Of a stretch of 64,000 nt of DNA, positions 1 through 9,824 are shown piece after piece. The DNA comes from Mycobacterium sp. IS-1264 (GTDB lineage: Bacteria > Actinomycetota > Actinomycetes > Mycobacteriales > Mycobacteriaceae). A program made the translations under genes and the position numbers. The stretch's first letter is position 1; the number at the start of each line of letters is the position of its first letter. The notes below the pieces were generated by a model. It worked only from the letters and a program-made list of their open reading frames with translations, made no database searches and was not told the DNA's origin. Location of the stretch: assembly GCF_001954195.1 (NCBI RefSeq), contig NZ_MBES01000052.1:186001-250000 (forward strand), given 5' to 3'.

Positions 1-139
1 CCCGCCGACAAGACACCGGTCAGCCATTTCTTGGCTTGCGATTCGACGCGGAATCGCCTGGAAGCGACAGGCCACGCGCGCCGGTGCAGAACCGGCCAGC
101 GAACCGAGACGTAAAGACGCATACAGGGAGAAATAGAAG
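1..139 (+). promoter_or_regulatory. upstream region of fas
   Basis: This is the part of the fas leader that the window contains. A ribosome-binding stretch AGGGAG at 125-130 lies about ten bases before the GTG start. No short reading frame here looks like a real gene. Fas promoters of mycobacteria are known to be bound by the activator FasR, but I could not pick out a convincing operator, so the regulatory content is inferred from position only. Confidence 0.4.
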
Positions 140-3100
140 GTGACGATCCACGAGCCCGACCGGGTGTCCGCTGACCGCGACGGGAACAGCCCCCAGGCCA
201 CGCATGCTCTGGTCGACCGACTGACGGCTGGCGAGCCGTACGCCGTCGCCTTCGGCGGCCAGGGCAGCGCCTGGTTGGAGACCCTGGAAGAACTGGTGTC
301 GTCGGCCGGGATAGAAACCGACTTGGCGACGCTGGTCGGTGAGGTGGAGCTGCTGCTCGAACCCGTGGCAAAGGAACTGGTCGTGGTGCGTCCGATCGGT
401 TTCGAGCCGCTGCAGTGGGTGCGTGCGCTGGCGGCCGAAGATCCGATTCCGTCCGAGAAGCACCTGACGTCGGCCGCGGTGTCGATACCCGGCGTGCTGC
501 TCACCCAGATCGCGGCCGGGCGTGCCCTGGCGCGACAGGGCATGGACTGGACCGCGACACCCCCGGTGGCCGTCGCCGGGCATTCGCAAGGCGTCCTGGC
601 CGTCGAGGCGTTCAAGGCGGCTGGCGCGCGAGACGTGGAGCTGCTCGCGATAGCCCAGCTCATCGGCGCGGCGGGCACCCTGGTGGCCCGCCGGCGAGGC
701 ATTTCCGTGCTCGGCGACCGTCCGCCGATGGTGTCGGTCACCAACGCCGACCCCGAGCGCATCCGCCGCCTGCTCGACGAGTTCGCACAAGATGTTCGCA
801 CCGTGCTGCCGCCGGTGCTGTCGATCCGCAACGGCCGGCGCTCGGTCGTGATCACCGGGACCCCGGAGCAGTTGTCCCGATTCGAGCTCTACTGCCGGCA
901 GATCTCCGACAAAGAAGAGGCCGACCGCAAGAACAAGATCCGCGGCGGCGACGTCTTCGCGCCCGTCTTCGATCCGGTGCAGGTGGAGGTCGGCTTCCAC
1001 ACGCCGCGGCTGGCCGACGGCATCGACATCGTCGGAACCTGGGCCGAGAAGGTCGGCCTCGATGTGGCGCTTGCGCGGGAGCTGACCGAGGCCATCCTGG
1101 TGCGCGGCGTCGACTGGGTGGACGAGGTCACGCAGGTTCACAACGCCGGTGCGCGCTGGATTCTCGACCTGGGCCCCGGCGACATCCTCACCCGGCTGAC
1201 CGCGCCCGTGATCCGGGGTCTCGGCATCGGCATCGTGCCGGCGGCGACCCGCGGCGGTCAGCGCAACCTGTTCACCGTCGGGGCCACACCCGAGGTGGCC
1301 CGGGCGTGGTCGAGCTACGCGCCGACGGTGGTGCGTCTTCCCGACGGCCGGGTCAAGCTGTCGACGAAGTTCACCCGGCTGACCGGGCGGTCGCCGATCC
1401 TGCTGGCAGGCATGACCCCGACCACCGTGGACGCCAAGATCGTCGCCGCCGCGGCCAACGCGGGCCACTGGGCCGAGCTGGCCGGTGGCGGGCAGGTCAC
1501 CGAGGAAATCTTCGCCGACCGGATCGAGGAGATGTCCGGGCTGCTCGAGGACGGCCGCACCTACCAGTTCAACGCGCTGTTCCTCGACCCGTACCTGTGG
1601 AAGCTCCAGGTCGGCGGCAAGCGTCTGGTGCAGAAGGCCCGCCAGTCCGGCGCGGCGATCGACGGCCTGGTGATCAGCGCCGGCATTCCGGATCTCGAGG
1701 AAGCCGTCGAGCTGATCGAGGAACTCAACGACGTCGGCATCAGCCACGTCGTGTTCAAGCCGGGCACCATCGAGCAGATCCGCTCGGTCATCCGCATCGC
1801 CACCGAGGTGCCCACCAAGCCGGTGATCATGCACGTCGAGGGCGGGCGCGCGGGCGGCCACCATTCCTGGGAAGACCTCGACGACCTGCTGGTGGCGACG
1901 TATTCCGAGCTGCGGTCGCGCCCCAACATCACCGTCTGCGTGGGCGGTGGCATCGGCACTCCCGAGCGGGCGGCCGAATACCTGTCCGGACGCTGGGCGC
2001 AGTCCTACGGCTTCCCCTTGATGCCGATCGACGGGATCCTGGTCGGCACCGCGGCGATGGCGACGCTCGAGTCCACCACGTCGCCGTCGGTCAAGCGCAT
2101 GCTGGTCGAGACGCAGGGCACAGACCAGTGGATCAGCGCCGGAAAAGCCCAGGGCGGCATGGCTTCCAGTCGCAGCCAGCTCGGCGCGGACATCCACGAG
2201 ATCGACAACACCGCCTCGCGGTGCGGCCGGCTGCTCGACGAGGTCGCCGGCGACGCCGAGGCCGTCGCGGAGCGCCGCGACGAGATCATCGCGGCGATGG
2301 CCAACACGGCCAAGCCGTACTTCGGCGACGTCGCGGAGATGACCTACCTGCAGTGGTTGCGACGCTACGTCGAGCTGACCATCGGCGAGGGCAACTCGAC
2401 CGCCGACACCGCTTCGCCGGGCAGCCCCTGGCTGGCCGACACCTGGCGCGACCGCTTTGAGCAGATGCTGCAGCGCGCCGAAGCTCGTTTGCACCCAAAG
2501 GATTTCGGCCCGATCGAGACGCTGTTCGGCGATCAGGCGCTGCTGGAGAACCCCGACGAGGCCATCGCTACCCTGCTCGAGCACTACCCGGACGCCGAAA
2601 AGGTGCAACTGCATCCGGCCGACGTGCCGTTCTTCGTCACGCTGTGCAAGACGCTGGGCAAGCCGGTCAACTTCGTGCCGGTCATCGACAAGGACGTCCG
2701 GCGTTGGTGGCGCAGTGACTCGCTGTGGCAGGCGCACGACGCCCGCTACGAAGCCGACCAGGTGTGCATCATCCCGGGCACCGCGTCGGTCGCCGGCATC
2801 ACGCGGATGGACGAACCCGTGGGTGAATTGCTCGACCGCTTCGAGCAGGCCGCCATCGACGAGGTGCTGGAGAGCGGAGCCGAGCCGCAAGCCGTCCGCT
2901 CGCGCCGGCTGGGCCGCCCCGACGTCACCGGACCGCTGGCCGTCGTGCTCGACGCCGCCGATGTGTTGTGGGCGGGCCGCACGGCCACGAACCCGGTTCA
3001 CCGCATCGCCGATCCCGCCGACTGGCTGGTGCACGACGGACCCGAAAGCCTCCGTGCCACACACTCATCCACCGGCGCGCGGCTTCAGGTCAAATCCGAC

Positions 3101-6100
3101 GATGGGGCCGGCACCGAGCAGGTCGTGCTCAGCGTGCCGGTGTCCGGCGTATGGGTGGATATTCCGTTTACCTTGCACCCCAACACCCTTGACGGCGGTA
3201 TTCCGGTGGTCTCCACCGAGGCCGCCGCCACCGCCATGCGCGCGGTGCTGGCGATCGCCGCAGGCGTCGACGGGCCGGAGTTCTTGCCGCGGGTCGCCGA
3301 CGGGACGGCCACCGTGAGCGTCGACTGGGATCCCGAGCGCGTCGCCGACCACACCGGCGTCACGGCCACCTTCGGTGAGCCGCTGGCGCCCAGCCTCACC
3401 ACCGTGCCCGACGCGCTCGTGGGACTCTGCTGGCCCGCGGTTTTCGCGGCCATCGGCTCCGCGGCCACCGACGCCGGCGTCCCGGTGGTCGAGGGGCTGC
3501 TGAGCCTGGTGCATCTCGACCACGCCGCCCACGTCGTCGGCGACCTGCCGAGCGTCCCGGCCCAATTGACCGTCAGCGCAACGGCTTCGTCGGCCACCGA
3601 CACGGACATGGGCCGCGTCGTTCCGGTCTCGGTGACCATCGCCGACGCCGACGGGGCCGTGATTGCCACCCTCGCCGAGCGTTTCGCGATCCTCGGTCGC
3701 ACCGGTGCGGCCGAGCTGGCCGATCCGGTGCGGGCCGGCGGCGCGGTCTCCGAGAACGCGACCGACACTCCGCGCCGTCGCCGCCGCGATGTCACCCTGA
3801 CCGCGCCCGTCGACATGCGTCCGTTCGCGGTGGTGTCCGGCGACCACAACCCGATTCACACCGACCGGGCGGCCGCGCTGCTGGCCGGCCTGGAATCGCC
3901 CATCGTGCACGGCATGTGGCTCTCGGCCGCCGCGCAGCACGCGGTGACGGCCACCGACGGCCAAGCCCGCCCACCGGCCCGGCTGATCGGCTGGACCGCG
4001 CGGTTCCTGGGCATGGTGCGTCCCGGTGACGAAGTGGACTTCCGTGTCGACCGCGTCGGAATCGACCGGGGCGCAGAGGTTTTGGAAGTGGCCGCGCGCA
4101 TCGGATCGGATCTGGTGATGTCGGCCACCGCCCGGCTGGCCGCGCCCAAGACCGTATACGCGTTCCCCGGCCAGGGCATCCAGCACAAGGGCATGGGTAT
4201 GGAGGTGCGGGCCCGGTCCAAGGCGGCCCGCAAGGTGTGGGACACCGCCGACAAGTTCACCCGGGACACGCTGGGCTTCTCGGTGCTGCACGTGGTCCGC
4301 GACAACCCGACCAGCATCATCGCCAGCGGCGTGCACTACAACCACCCCGAGGGCGTGCTCTACCTGACGCAGTTCACTCAGGTCGCGATGGCGACGGTGG
4401 CGGCGGCCCAGGTCGCCGAGATGCGCGAGCAGGGCGCCTTCGTCGAAGGTGCCATCGCGTGCGGGCACTCCGTCGGCGAATACACCGCCCTGGCCTGCGT
4501 GACGGGCATCTACGAGCTGGAAGCCTTGCTGGAGATGGTGTTTCACCGCGGCTCCAAGATGCACGACATCGTGCCGCGCGACGAGCTGGGCCGCTCCAAC
4601 TACCGCTTGGCGGCGATCCGGCCCTCGCAGATCGACCTGCCCGACGACGAGGTGCCCGCGTTCGTCGCCGGAATCGCCGAGAGCACCGGTGAATTCCTGG
4701 AGATCGTGAACTTCAACCTGCGCGGTTCGCAGTACGCGATCGCCGGCACGGTGCGCGGTCTGGAAGCGCTGGAAGAGGAAGTCGAGCGTCGCCGCGAGCT
4801 CAGCGGCGGCCGGCGGTCGTTCATCCTGGTGCCCGGCATCGACGTGCCGTTCCACTCGCGGGTGTTGCGAATCGGGGTGGCCGAATTCCGTCGCTCGCTG
4901 GAGCGGGTCATGCCGCGCGACAAAGACCCCGACATCATCATCGGGCGCTACATCCCCAACCTGGTGCCGCGGCCGTTCACGCTGGACCGCGACTTCGTTC
5001 AGGAAATCCGGGACCTGGTGCCCGCCGAGCCGCTCGACGAGATCCTCGCCGACTACGACACGTGGCGTAACGACAAGCCGCGCGAGCTGGCCCGCAAAGT
5101 GCTGATCGAGCTGCTGGCGTGGCAGTTCGCCAGCCCGGTGCGCTGGATCGAAACCCAGGACCTGCTCTTCACCGAGGAGGCCGCCGGCGGTCTGGGCGTG
5201 GAGCGCTTCGTCGAAATCGGCGTGAAGTCGGCGCCGACTGTCGCCGGGCTGGCCACCAACACCCTCAAACTGCCCGAATATGCCCACAGCACAGTCGAAG
5301 TGCTCAACGCCGAGCGCGATGCCGCGGTGCTGTTCGCCACGGACACCGACCCCGAACCGGAGCCCGAAGACGAGGCACCGGTCGCCGAGGCCGCACCGGA
5401 AGGCGCCGCCGTGGAGGCCGCACCGGCGGCCCCGGCTCCCGCCGTAGCTCCGTCGGGGGCTCCGCGGCCCGACGACATCGGGTTCGACGCCGCCGACGCA
5501 ACCTTGGCGCTGATCGCATTGTCGGCCAAGATGCGCATCGACCAGATCGAGGAACTCGACTCAATCGAGTCCATCACCGACGGCGCGTCGTCGCGACGCA
5601 ACCAGCTGCTGGTGGACCTGGGCTCGGAGTTGAACCTGGGCGCCATCGACGGTGCCGCGGAGGCGGACCTGGCCGGGCTGCGGTCGCAGGTGACCAAGCT
5701 GGCCCGCACGTACAAGCCTTACGGCCCAGTGCTTTCCGATGCGATCAATGATCAGCTGCGGACAGTTCTCGGGCCCTCGGGCAAGCGGCCGGCGGCCATT
5801 GCCGAGCGGGTCAAGAAGACCTGGGAGCTCGGTGACGGTTGGGCCAAGCACGTCACGGTCGAGGTCGCGCTGGGCACCCGCGAGGGCACCAGCGTTCGCG
5901 GCGGCGCGATGGGCCACCTGCACGAAGGCGCACTGGCCGACGCTGCATCGGTCGACAAGGTTATCGACGCCGCGGTCGCTTCGGTCGCCGCGCGCCGCGG
6001 GGTTTCGGTGGCGCTGCCGTCCGCCGGAGGCGCCGGCGGGGGCGCGACCATCGACGCGGCCGCGCTGAGCGAATTCACCGATCAGATCACCGGTCGCGAC

Positions 6101-9100
6101 GGCGTGCTCGCCTCGGCGGCCCGACTGATCCTCGGGCAGCTGGGCCACGACGACCCGGTCAGCGTGTCACCGGCGGCCACCGATGCCGAGCTCATCGACC
6201 TGGTCACTCTCGAACTGGGCGCCGACTGGCCACGCCTGGTGGCTCCGGTGTTCGACGCCAAGAAGGCGGTCGTGTTCGACGACCGCTGGGCCAGCGCCCG
6301 CGAGGACCTGGTCAAGCTGTGGCTGGCCGACGACGGCGACATCGACGCCGACTGGTTGCGCTTGTCCGAACGGTTCGAGGGCGCCGGACACGTCGTCGCC
6401 ACCCAGGCCACTTGGTGGCAGGGCAAGGCGTTGGCCGCGGGCCGCCAGGTCCACGCGTCGCTGTACGGCCGCATCGCCGCCGGCGCCGAGAACCCGAATC
6501 CGGGGCCCTACAGCAGCGAAGTCGCGGTGGTAACTGGCGCTTCGAAGGGCTCGATCGCGGCGTCGGTCGTCGCGCGGCTGCTCGACGGCGGCGCCACCGT
6601 CATCGCAACGACGTCGAAGCTCGACGGCGAGCGCCTGGCGTTCTACCGTTCGCTCTACCGCGACCACGCCCGCTACGGGGCCGCCCTGTGGGTGGTCGCG
6701 GCCAACATGGCGTCCTACTCCGATATCGACGCCCTGGTCGAATGGGTCGGTACCGAACAGTCCGAAAGCCTTGGGCCACAGTCGATTCACATCAAGGACG
6801 CGCAGACCCCGACGCTGCTCTTCCCGTTCGCGGCGCCGCGCGTCGTCGGGGATCTGTCGGAGGCCGGATCGCGCTCCGAGATGGAGATGAAGGTGCTGCT
6901 GTGGGCCGTGCAGCGGCTGATCGGCGGGCTGTCGAAGATCGGCGCGGAGCGCGACATCGCGTCGCGGCTGCACGTGGTGCTGCCCGGTTCGCCCAACCGC
7001 GGCATGTTCGGCGGTGACGGCGCCTACGGCGAAGCCAAGTCGGCGCTGGACGCCCTGGTTAGCCGCTGGCACGCCGAGTCGTCATGGGCGGCGCGAGTCA
7101 GCCTGGCGCACGCGCTGATTGGCTGGACCCGTGGCACCGGGTTGATGGGCCACAACGACGCCATCGTCGACGCGGTCGAGGAGGCCGGCGTCACAACCTA
7201 TTCCACCGACGAGATGGCCGGCATGCTGCTCGCCCTGTGCGACGTGGAATCCAAGGTGGCCGCCGCCGGAAAGCCGATCAAGGCGGACCTGACCGGCGGG
7301 CTCGGCGAAGCCGACCTCGACATGGCCGAACTCGCCGCCAAGGCGCGCGAGGAGATGTCGACCGAGGCGGCCGACGACGAGGATGAGACCGAGGGCACCA
7401 TTGCCGCACTGCCGTCGCCGCCGCGCGGGTACACCCCCGCCCCGCCACCGGAATGGGACGACCTCGACGTCGACCCGGCCGATCTGGTGGTGATCGTCGG
7501 AGGCGCCGAGATCGGACCGTACGGCTCGTCGCGCACCCGGTTCGAGATGGAGGTCGAGAACGAACTCTCGGCGGCCGGCGTCCTCGAACTCGCCTGGACG
7601 ACCGGAATGATCCGCTGGGAGGACGACCCCCAACCGGGTTGGTACGACACGCAATCCGGCGACCTGGTCGACGAAGCCGAGCTGGTCGAGCGCTACCACG
7701 ACGCAGTGCTCGAGCGCACGGGCATCCGTGAGTTCGTCGACGACGGCGCGATCGATCCCGACCACGCCTCACCGTTGCTGGTGTCGGTCTTCTTGGACAA
7801 GGACTTCAGCTTCGTGGTGTCGTCGGAGGCCGACGCCCGCGGCTTCGTCGAATTCGACCCCGAACACACCGTCATCCGGCCGGTGCCCGACTCGACCGAC
7901 TGGCAGGTAATACGCAAGGCGGGCACCGAGATCCGGGTTCCGCGCAAGACCAAGTTGTCGCGCGTCGTCGGCGCCCAGATTCCGACCGGGTTCGACCCGA
8001 CGGTGTGGGGCATCAGCCAAGACATGGCCACCTCGATCGACCGGGTGGCGTTGTGGAACATCGTCGCGACCGTCGATGCATTCCTGTCCGCCGGGTTCAG
8101 CCCGGCCGAAGTGATGCGCTACGTGCACCCGAGCCTGGTGGCCAGCACGCAGGGCACCGGCATGGGCGGCATGACGTCGATGCAGACCATGTATCACGGC
8201 AACCTGTTGGGCCGGAACAAGCCGAACGACATCCTGCAGGAAGTGCTGCCGAATGTTGTTGCCGCGCATGTGGTTCAGTCCTATGTCGGCAGCTATGGCT
8301 CGATGATCCACCCGGTCGCGGCCTGCGCGACGGCCGCGGTGTCGCTCGAGGAGGGCGTCGACAAGATCCGGCTGGGCAAGGCCGAACTGGTTGTGACCGG
8401 CGGCCTGGACGACCTGACGCTGGAGGCCATCATCGGCTTCGGTGACATGGCGGCCACCGCCGACACCGCGATGATGCGCGGCCGGGGCATTGACGACTCG
8501 AAGTTCTCCCGGCCCAACGACAGGCGCCGGCTGGGCTTCGTCGAGGCCCAGGGTGGCGGCACCATTCTGCTGGCGCGCGGCGACCTGGCGCTCAAGATGG
8601 GCCTGCCGGTGCTTGCGGTGGTGGCTTACGCACAGTCGTTCGGCGACGGCGTGCACACCTCGATCCCGGCCCCGGGCCTGGGTGCGCTGGGCGCGGGGCG
8701 CGGCGGCACGGATTCGCCGCTGGCGCGCGCGCTGGCCAAGCTCGGTGTGGGCGCCGACGACGTCGCGGTGATCTCCAAGCACGACACCTCGACGCTGGCC
8801 AACGATCCCAACGAGACCGAGCTGCACGAGCGGCTCGCCGACTCGCTGGGCCGCTCCGAGGGCGCCCCGCTGTTCGTCGTGTCGCAGAAGAGCCTGACCG
8901 GGCACGCCAAGGGCGGCGCGGCGGTGTTCCAGACGATGGGCCTGTGCCAGATGCTGCGCGACGGAGTGATCCCGCCCAACCGCAGCCTGGATTGTGTCGA
9001 CGACGAACTGGCCGGCTCCGCGCACTTCGTCTGGGTGCGTGACACGCTGCGGCTCGGCGGGAAGTTCCCGCTCAAGGCGGGGATGCTGACCAGCCTCGGG

Positions 9101-9385
9101 TTTGGCCATGTGTCCGGGCTCGTCGCGCTGGTCCACCCGCAGGCGTTCATCGCCTCGCTGGACCCGGAGCAGCGTGAGACCTACCAGCAGCGCGCCGAGG
9201 CACGCCTGCTGGCCGGTCAGCGCCGACTGGCCTCGGCCATCGCTGGCGGTGCGCCGATGTACGAGCGGCCGGCGGACCGCCGCTTCGACCACGGCGCCCC
9301 GGAGAAGCGGCAGGAGGCGGCGATGCTGCTGAATCCGGCCGCCCGGCTGGGTGACGGCGAGGCCTACGAGGTCCCCGCCGAATGA
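140..9385 (+). CDS. fas: type I fatty acid synthase (FAS-I)
   Basis: A 3081-residue multifunctional cytosolic enzyme that makes acyl-CoAs de novo; in mycobacteria these feed phospholipids and the FAS-II/mycolate system. Domains follow the bacterial FAS-I order. An acyltransferase has GHSQG with Ser149. An enoyl reductase begins near residue 410. A hot-dog dehydratase has GDHNPIHTD near 1234. A malonyl/palmitoyl transferase has GHSVGE with Ser1444. An acyl-carrier domain lies around 1780-1860, with the phosphopantetheine serine probably Ser1817 or Ser1818. A ketoreductase has VTGASKG near 2131. A C-terminal ketosynthase has Cys2729 and later KHDTS and GHAKGG histidines. Length matches the mycobacterial family and no domain is broken. 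The GTG start is supported by AGGGAG just upstream. acpS follows 28 bases after the stop, so the two are probably co-transcribed. Confidence 0.98.
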   Translation: MTIHEPDRVSADRDGNSPQATHALVDRLTAGEPYAVAFGGQGSAWLETLEELVSSAGIETDLATLVGEVELLLEPVAKELVVVRPIGFEPLQWVRALAAEDPIPSEKHLTSAAVSIPGVLLTQIAAGRALARQGMDWTATPPVAVAGHSQGVLAVEAFKAAGARDVELLAIAQLIGAAGTLVARRRGISVLGDRPPMVSVTNADPERIRRLLDEFAQDVRTVLPPVLSIRNGRRSVVITGTPEQLSRFELYCRQISDKEEADRKNKIRGGDVFAPVFDPVQVEVGFHTPRLADGIDIVGTWAEKVGLDVALARELTEAILVRGVDWVDEVTQVHNAGARWILDLGPGDILTRLTAPVIRGLGIGIVPAATRGGQRNLFTVGATPEVARAWSSYAPTVVRLPDGRVKLSTKFTRLTGRSPILLAGMTPTTVDAKIVAAAANAGHWAELAGGGQVTEEIFADRIEEMSGLLEDGRTYQFNALFLDPYLWKLQVGGKRLVQKARQSGAAIDGLVISAGIPDLEEAVELIEELNDVGISHVVFKPGTIEQIRSVIRIATEVPTKPVIMHVEGGRAGGHHSWEDLDDLLVATYSELRSRPNITVCVGGGIGTPERAAEYLSGRWAQSYGFPLMPIDGILVGTAAMATLESTTSPSVKRMLVETQGTDQWISAGKAQGGMASSRSQLGADIHEIDNTASRCGRLLDEVAGDAEAVAERRDEIIAAMANTAKPYFGDVAEMTYLQWLRRYVELTIGEGNSTADTASPGSPWLADTWRDRFEQMLQRAEARLHPKDFGPIETLFGDQALLENPDEAIATLLEHYPDAEKVQLHPADVPFFVTLCKTLGKPVNFVPVIDKDVRRWWRSDSLWQAHDARYEADQVCIIPGTASVAGITRMDEPVGELLDRFEQAAIDEVLESGAEPQAVRSRRLGRPDVTGPLAVVLDAADVLWAGRTATNPVHRIADPADWLVHDGPESLRATHSSTGARLQVKSDDGAGTEQVVLSVPVSGVWVDIPFTLHPNTLDGGIPVVSTEAAATAMRAVLAIAAGVDGPEFLPRVADGTATVSVDWDPERVADHTGVTATFGEPLAPSLTTVPDALVGLCWPAVFAAIGSAATDAGVPVVEGLLSLVHLDHAAHVVGDLPSVPAQLTVSATASSATDTDMGRVVPVSVTIADADGAVIATLAERFAILGRTGAAELADPVRAGGAVSENATDTPRRRRRDVTLTAPVDMRPFAVVSGDHNPIHTDRAAALLAGLESPIVHGMWLSAAAQHAVTATDGQARPPARLIGWTARFLGMVRPGDEVDFRVDRVGIDRGAEVLEVAARIGSDLVMSATARLAAPKTVYAFPGQGIQHKGMGMEVRARSKAARKVWDTADKFTRDTLGFSVLHVVRDNPTSIIASGVHYNHPEGVLYLTQFTQVAMATVAAAQVAEMREQGAFVEGAIACGHSVGEYTALACVTGIYELEALLEMVFHRGSKMHDIVPRDELGRSNYRLAAIRPSQIDLPDDEVPAFVAGIAESTGEFLEIVNFNLRGSQYAIAGTVRGLEALEEEVERRRELSGGRRSFILVPGIDVPFHSRVLRIGVAEFRRSLERVMPRDKDPDIIIGRYIPNLVPRPFTLDRDFVQEIRDLVPAEPLDEILADYDTWRNDKPRELARKVLIELLAWQFASPVRWIETQDLLFTEEAAGGLGVERFVEIGVKSAPTVAGLATNTLKLPEYAHSTVEVLNAERDAAVLFATDTDPEPEPEDEAPVAEAAPEGAAVEAAPAAPAPAVAPSGAPRPDDIGFDAADATLALIALSAKMRIDQIEELDSIESITDGASSRRNQLLVDLGSELNLGAIDGAAEADLAGLRSQVTKLARTYKPYGPVLSDAINDQLRTVLGPSGKRPAAIAERVKKTWELGDGWAKHVTVEVALGTREGTSVRGGAMGHLHEGALADAASVDKVIDAAVASVAARRGVSVALPSAGGAGGGATIDAAALSEFTDQITGRDGVLASAARLILGQLGHDDPVSVSPAATDAELIDLVTLELGADWPRLVAPVFDAKKAVVFDDRWASAREDLVKLWLADDGDIDADWLRLSERFEGAGHVVATQATWWQGKALAAGRQVHASLYGRIAAGAENPNPGPYSSEVAVVTGASKGSIAASVVARLLDGGATVIATTSKLDGERLAFYRSLYRDHARYGAALWVVAANMASYSDIDALVEWVGTEQSESLGPQSIHIKDAQTPTLLFPFAAPRVVGDLSEAGSRSEMEMKVLLWAVQRLIGGLSKIGAERDIASRLHVVLPGSPNRGMFGGDGAYGEAKSALDALVSRWHAESSWAARVSLAHALIGWTRGTGLMGHNDAIVDAVEEAGVTTYSTDEMAGMLLALCDVESKVAAAGKPIKADLTGGLGEADLDMAELAAKAREEMSTEAADDEDETEGTIAALPSPPRGYTPAPPPEWDDLDVDPADLVVIVGGAEIGPYGSSRTRFEMEVENELSAAGVLELAWTTGMIRWEDDPQPGWYDTQSGDLVDEAELVERYHDAVLERTGIREFVDDGAIDPDHASPLLVSVFLDKDFSFVVSSEADARGFVEFDPEHTVIRPVPDSTDWQVIRKAGTEIRVPRKTKLSRVVGAQIPTGFDPTVWGISQDMATSIDRVALWNIVATVDAFLSAGFSPAEVMRYVHPSLVASTQGTGMGGMTSMQTMYHGNLLGRNKPNDILQEVLPNVVAAHVVQSYVGSYGSMIHPVAACATAAVSLEEGVDKIRLGKAELVVTGGLDDLTLEAIIGFGDMAATADTAMMRGRGIDDSKFSRPNDRRRLGFVEAQGGGTILLARGDLALKMGLPVLAVVAYAQSFGDGVHTSIPAPGLGALGAGRGGTDSPLARALAKLGVGADDVAVISKHDTSTLANDPNETELHERLADSLGRSEGAPLFVVSQKSLTGHAKGGAAVFQTMGLCQMLRDGVIPPNRSLDCVDDELAGSAHFVWVRDTLRLGGKFPLKAGMLTSLGFGHVSGLVALVHPQAFIASLDPEQRETYQQRAEARLLAGQRRLASAIAGGAPMYERPADRRFDHGAPEKRQEAAMLLNPAARLGDGEAYEVPAE

Positions 9386-9413
9386 CGTCGGTCATCCGTT
9401 AACCTGGCCAGCC

Positions 9414-9806
9414 ATGGGCATCGTCGGAGTGGGGATCGACCTCGTCTCCATCCCCGATTTCGCGGAGCAGGTCGACCAGCCGGGAACCGTCTTCTCCGAG
9501 ACGTTTACGCCGGGTGAGCGTCGCGACGCCTCGGATAAGAGTTCGTCGGCTGCGCGTCACCTGGCGGCGCGCTGGGCCGCCAAGGAAGCCGTGATCAAGG
9601 CCTGGTCCGGGTCGCGGTTCGCCCAGCGCCCCGTGCTGCCGGAGGACATCCACCGCGACATCGAAGTGGTCACCGACATGTGGGGACGACCGCGGGTGCG
9701 GCTGACCGGTGATATCGCCAAGCACCTGGCCGACGTGACGATCCACGTGTCACTCACCCACGAGGGGGATACCGCCGCCGCGGTGGCCATCTTGGAGACC
9801 TCCTGA
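9414..9806 (+). CDS. acpS: holo-[acyl-carrier-protein] synthase AcpS
   Basis: A 130-residue 4'-phosphopantetheinyl transferase that loads the prosthetic arm from CoA onto the carrier domain of FAS-I, and in mycobacteria also onto AcpM. It begins GVGIDLVSI; Asp9 and Glu58 (in WAAKEA) are the expected magnesium ligands of the AcpS family. The ATG at 9414 was chosen over a longer in-frame start inside fas because the protein then begins at the conserved N-terminus and has the length of the M. tuberculosis enzyme. It lies 28 bases after fas, an arrangement conserved in mycobacteria (Rv2524c-Rv2523c). Confidence 0.97.
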   Translation: MGIVGVGIDLVSIPDFAEQVDQPGTVFSETFTPGERRDASDKSSSAARHLAARWAAKEAVIKAWSGSRFAQRPVLPEDIHRDIEVVTDMWGRPRVRLTGDIAKHLADVTIHVSLTHEGDTAAAVAILETS

Positions 9807-9824
9807 CGGCCTAGTCTCGAGGCC

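Noticed and set aside
20..3064. 1014-codon open frame antisense to fas, and a further 740-codon one at 3065-5287
   Set aside because: They mirror fas codon structure in a GC-rich genome, have Arg/Gly/His/Asp-rich low-complexity translations and no family motifs. They are shadows of the FAS-I gene.
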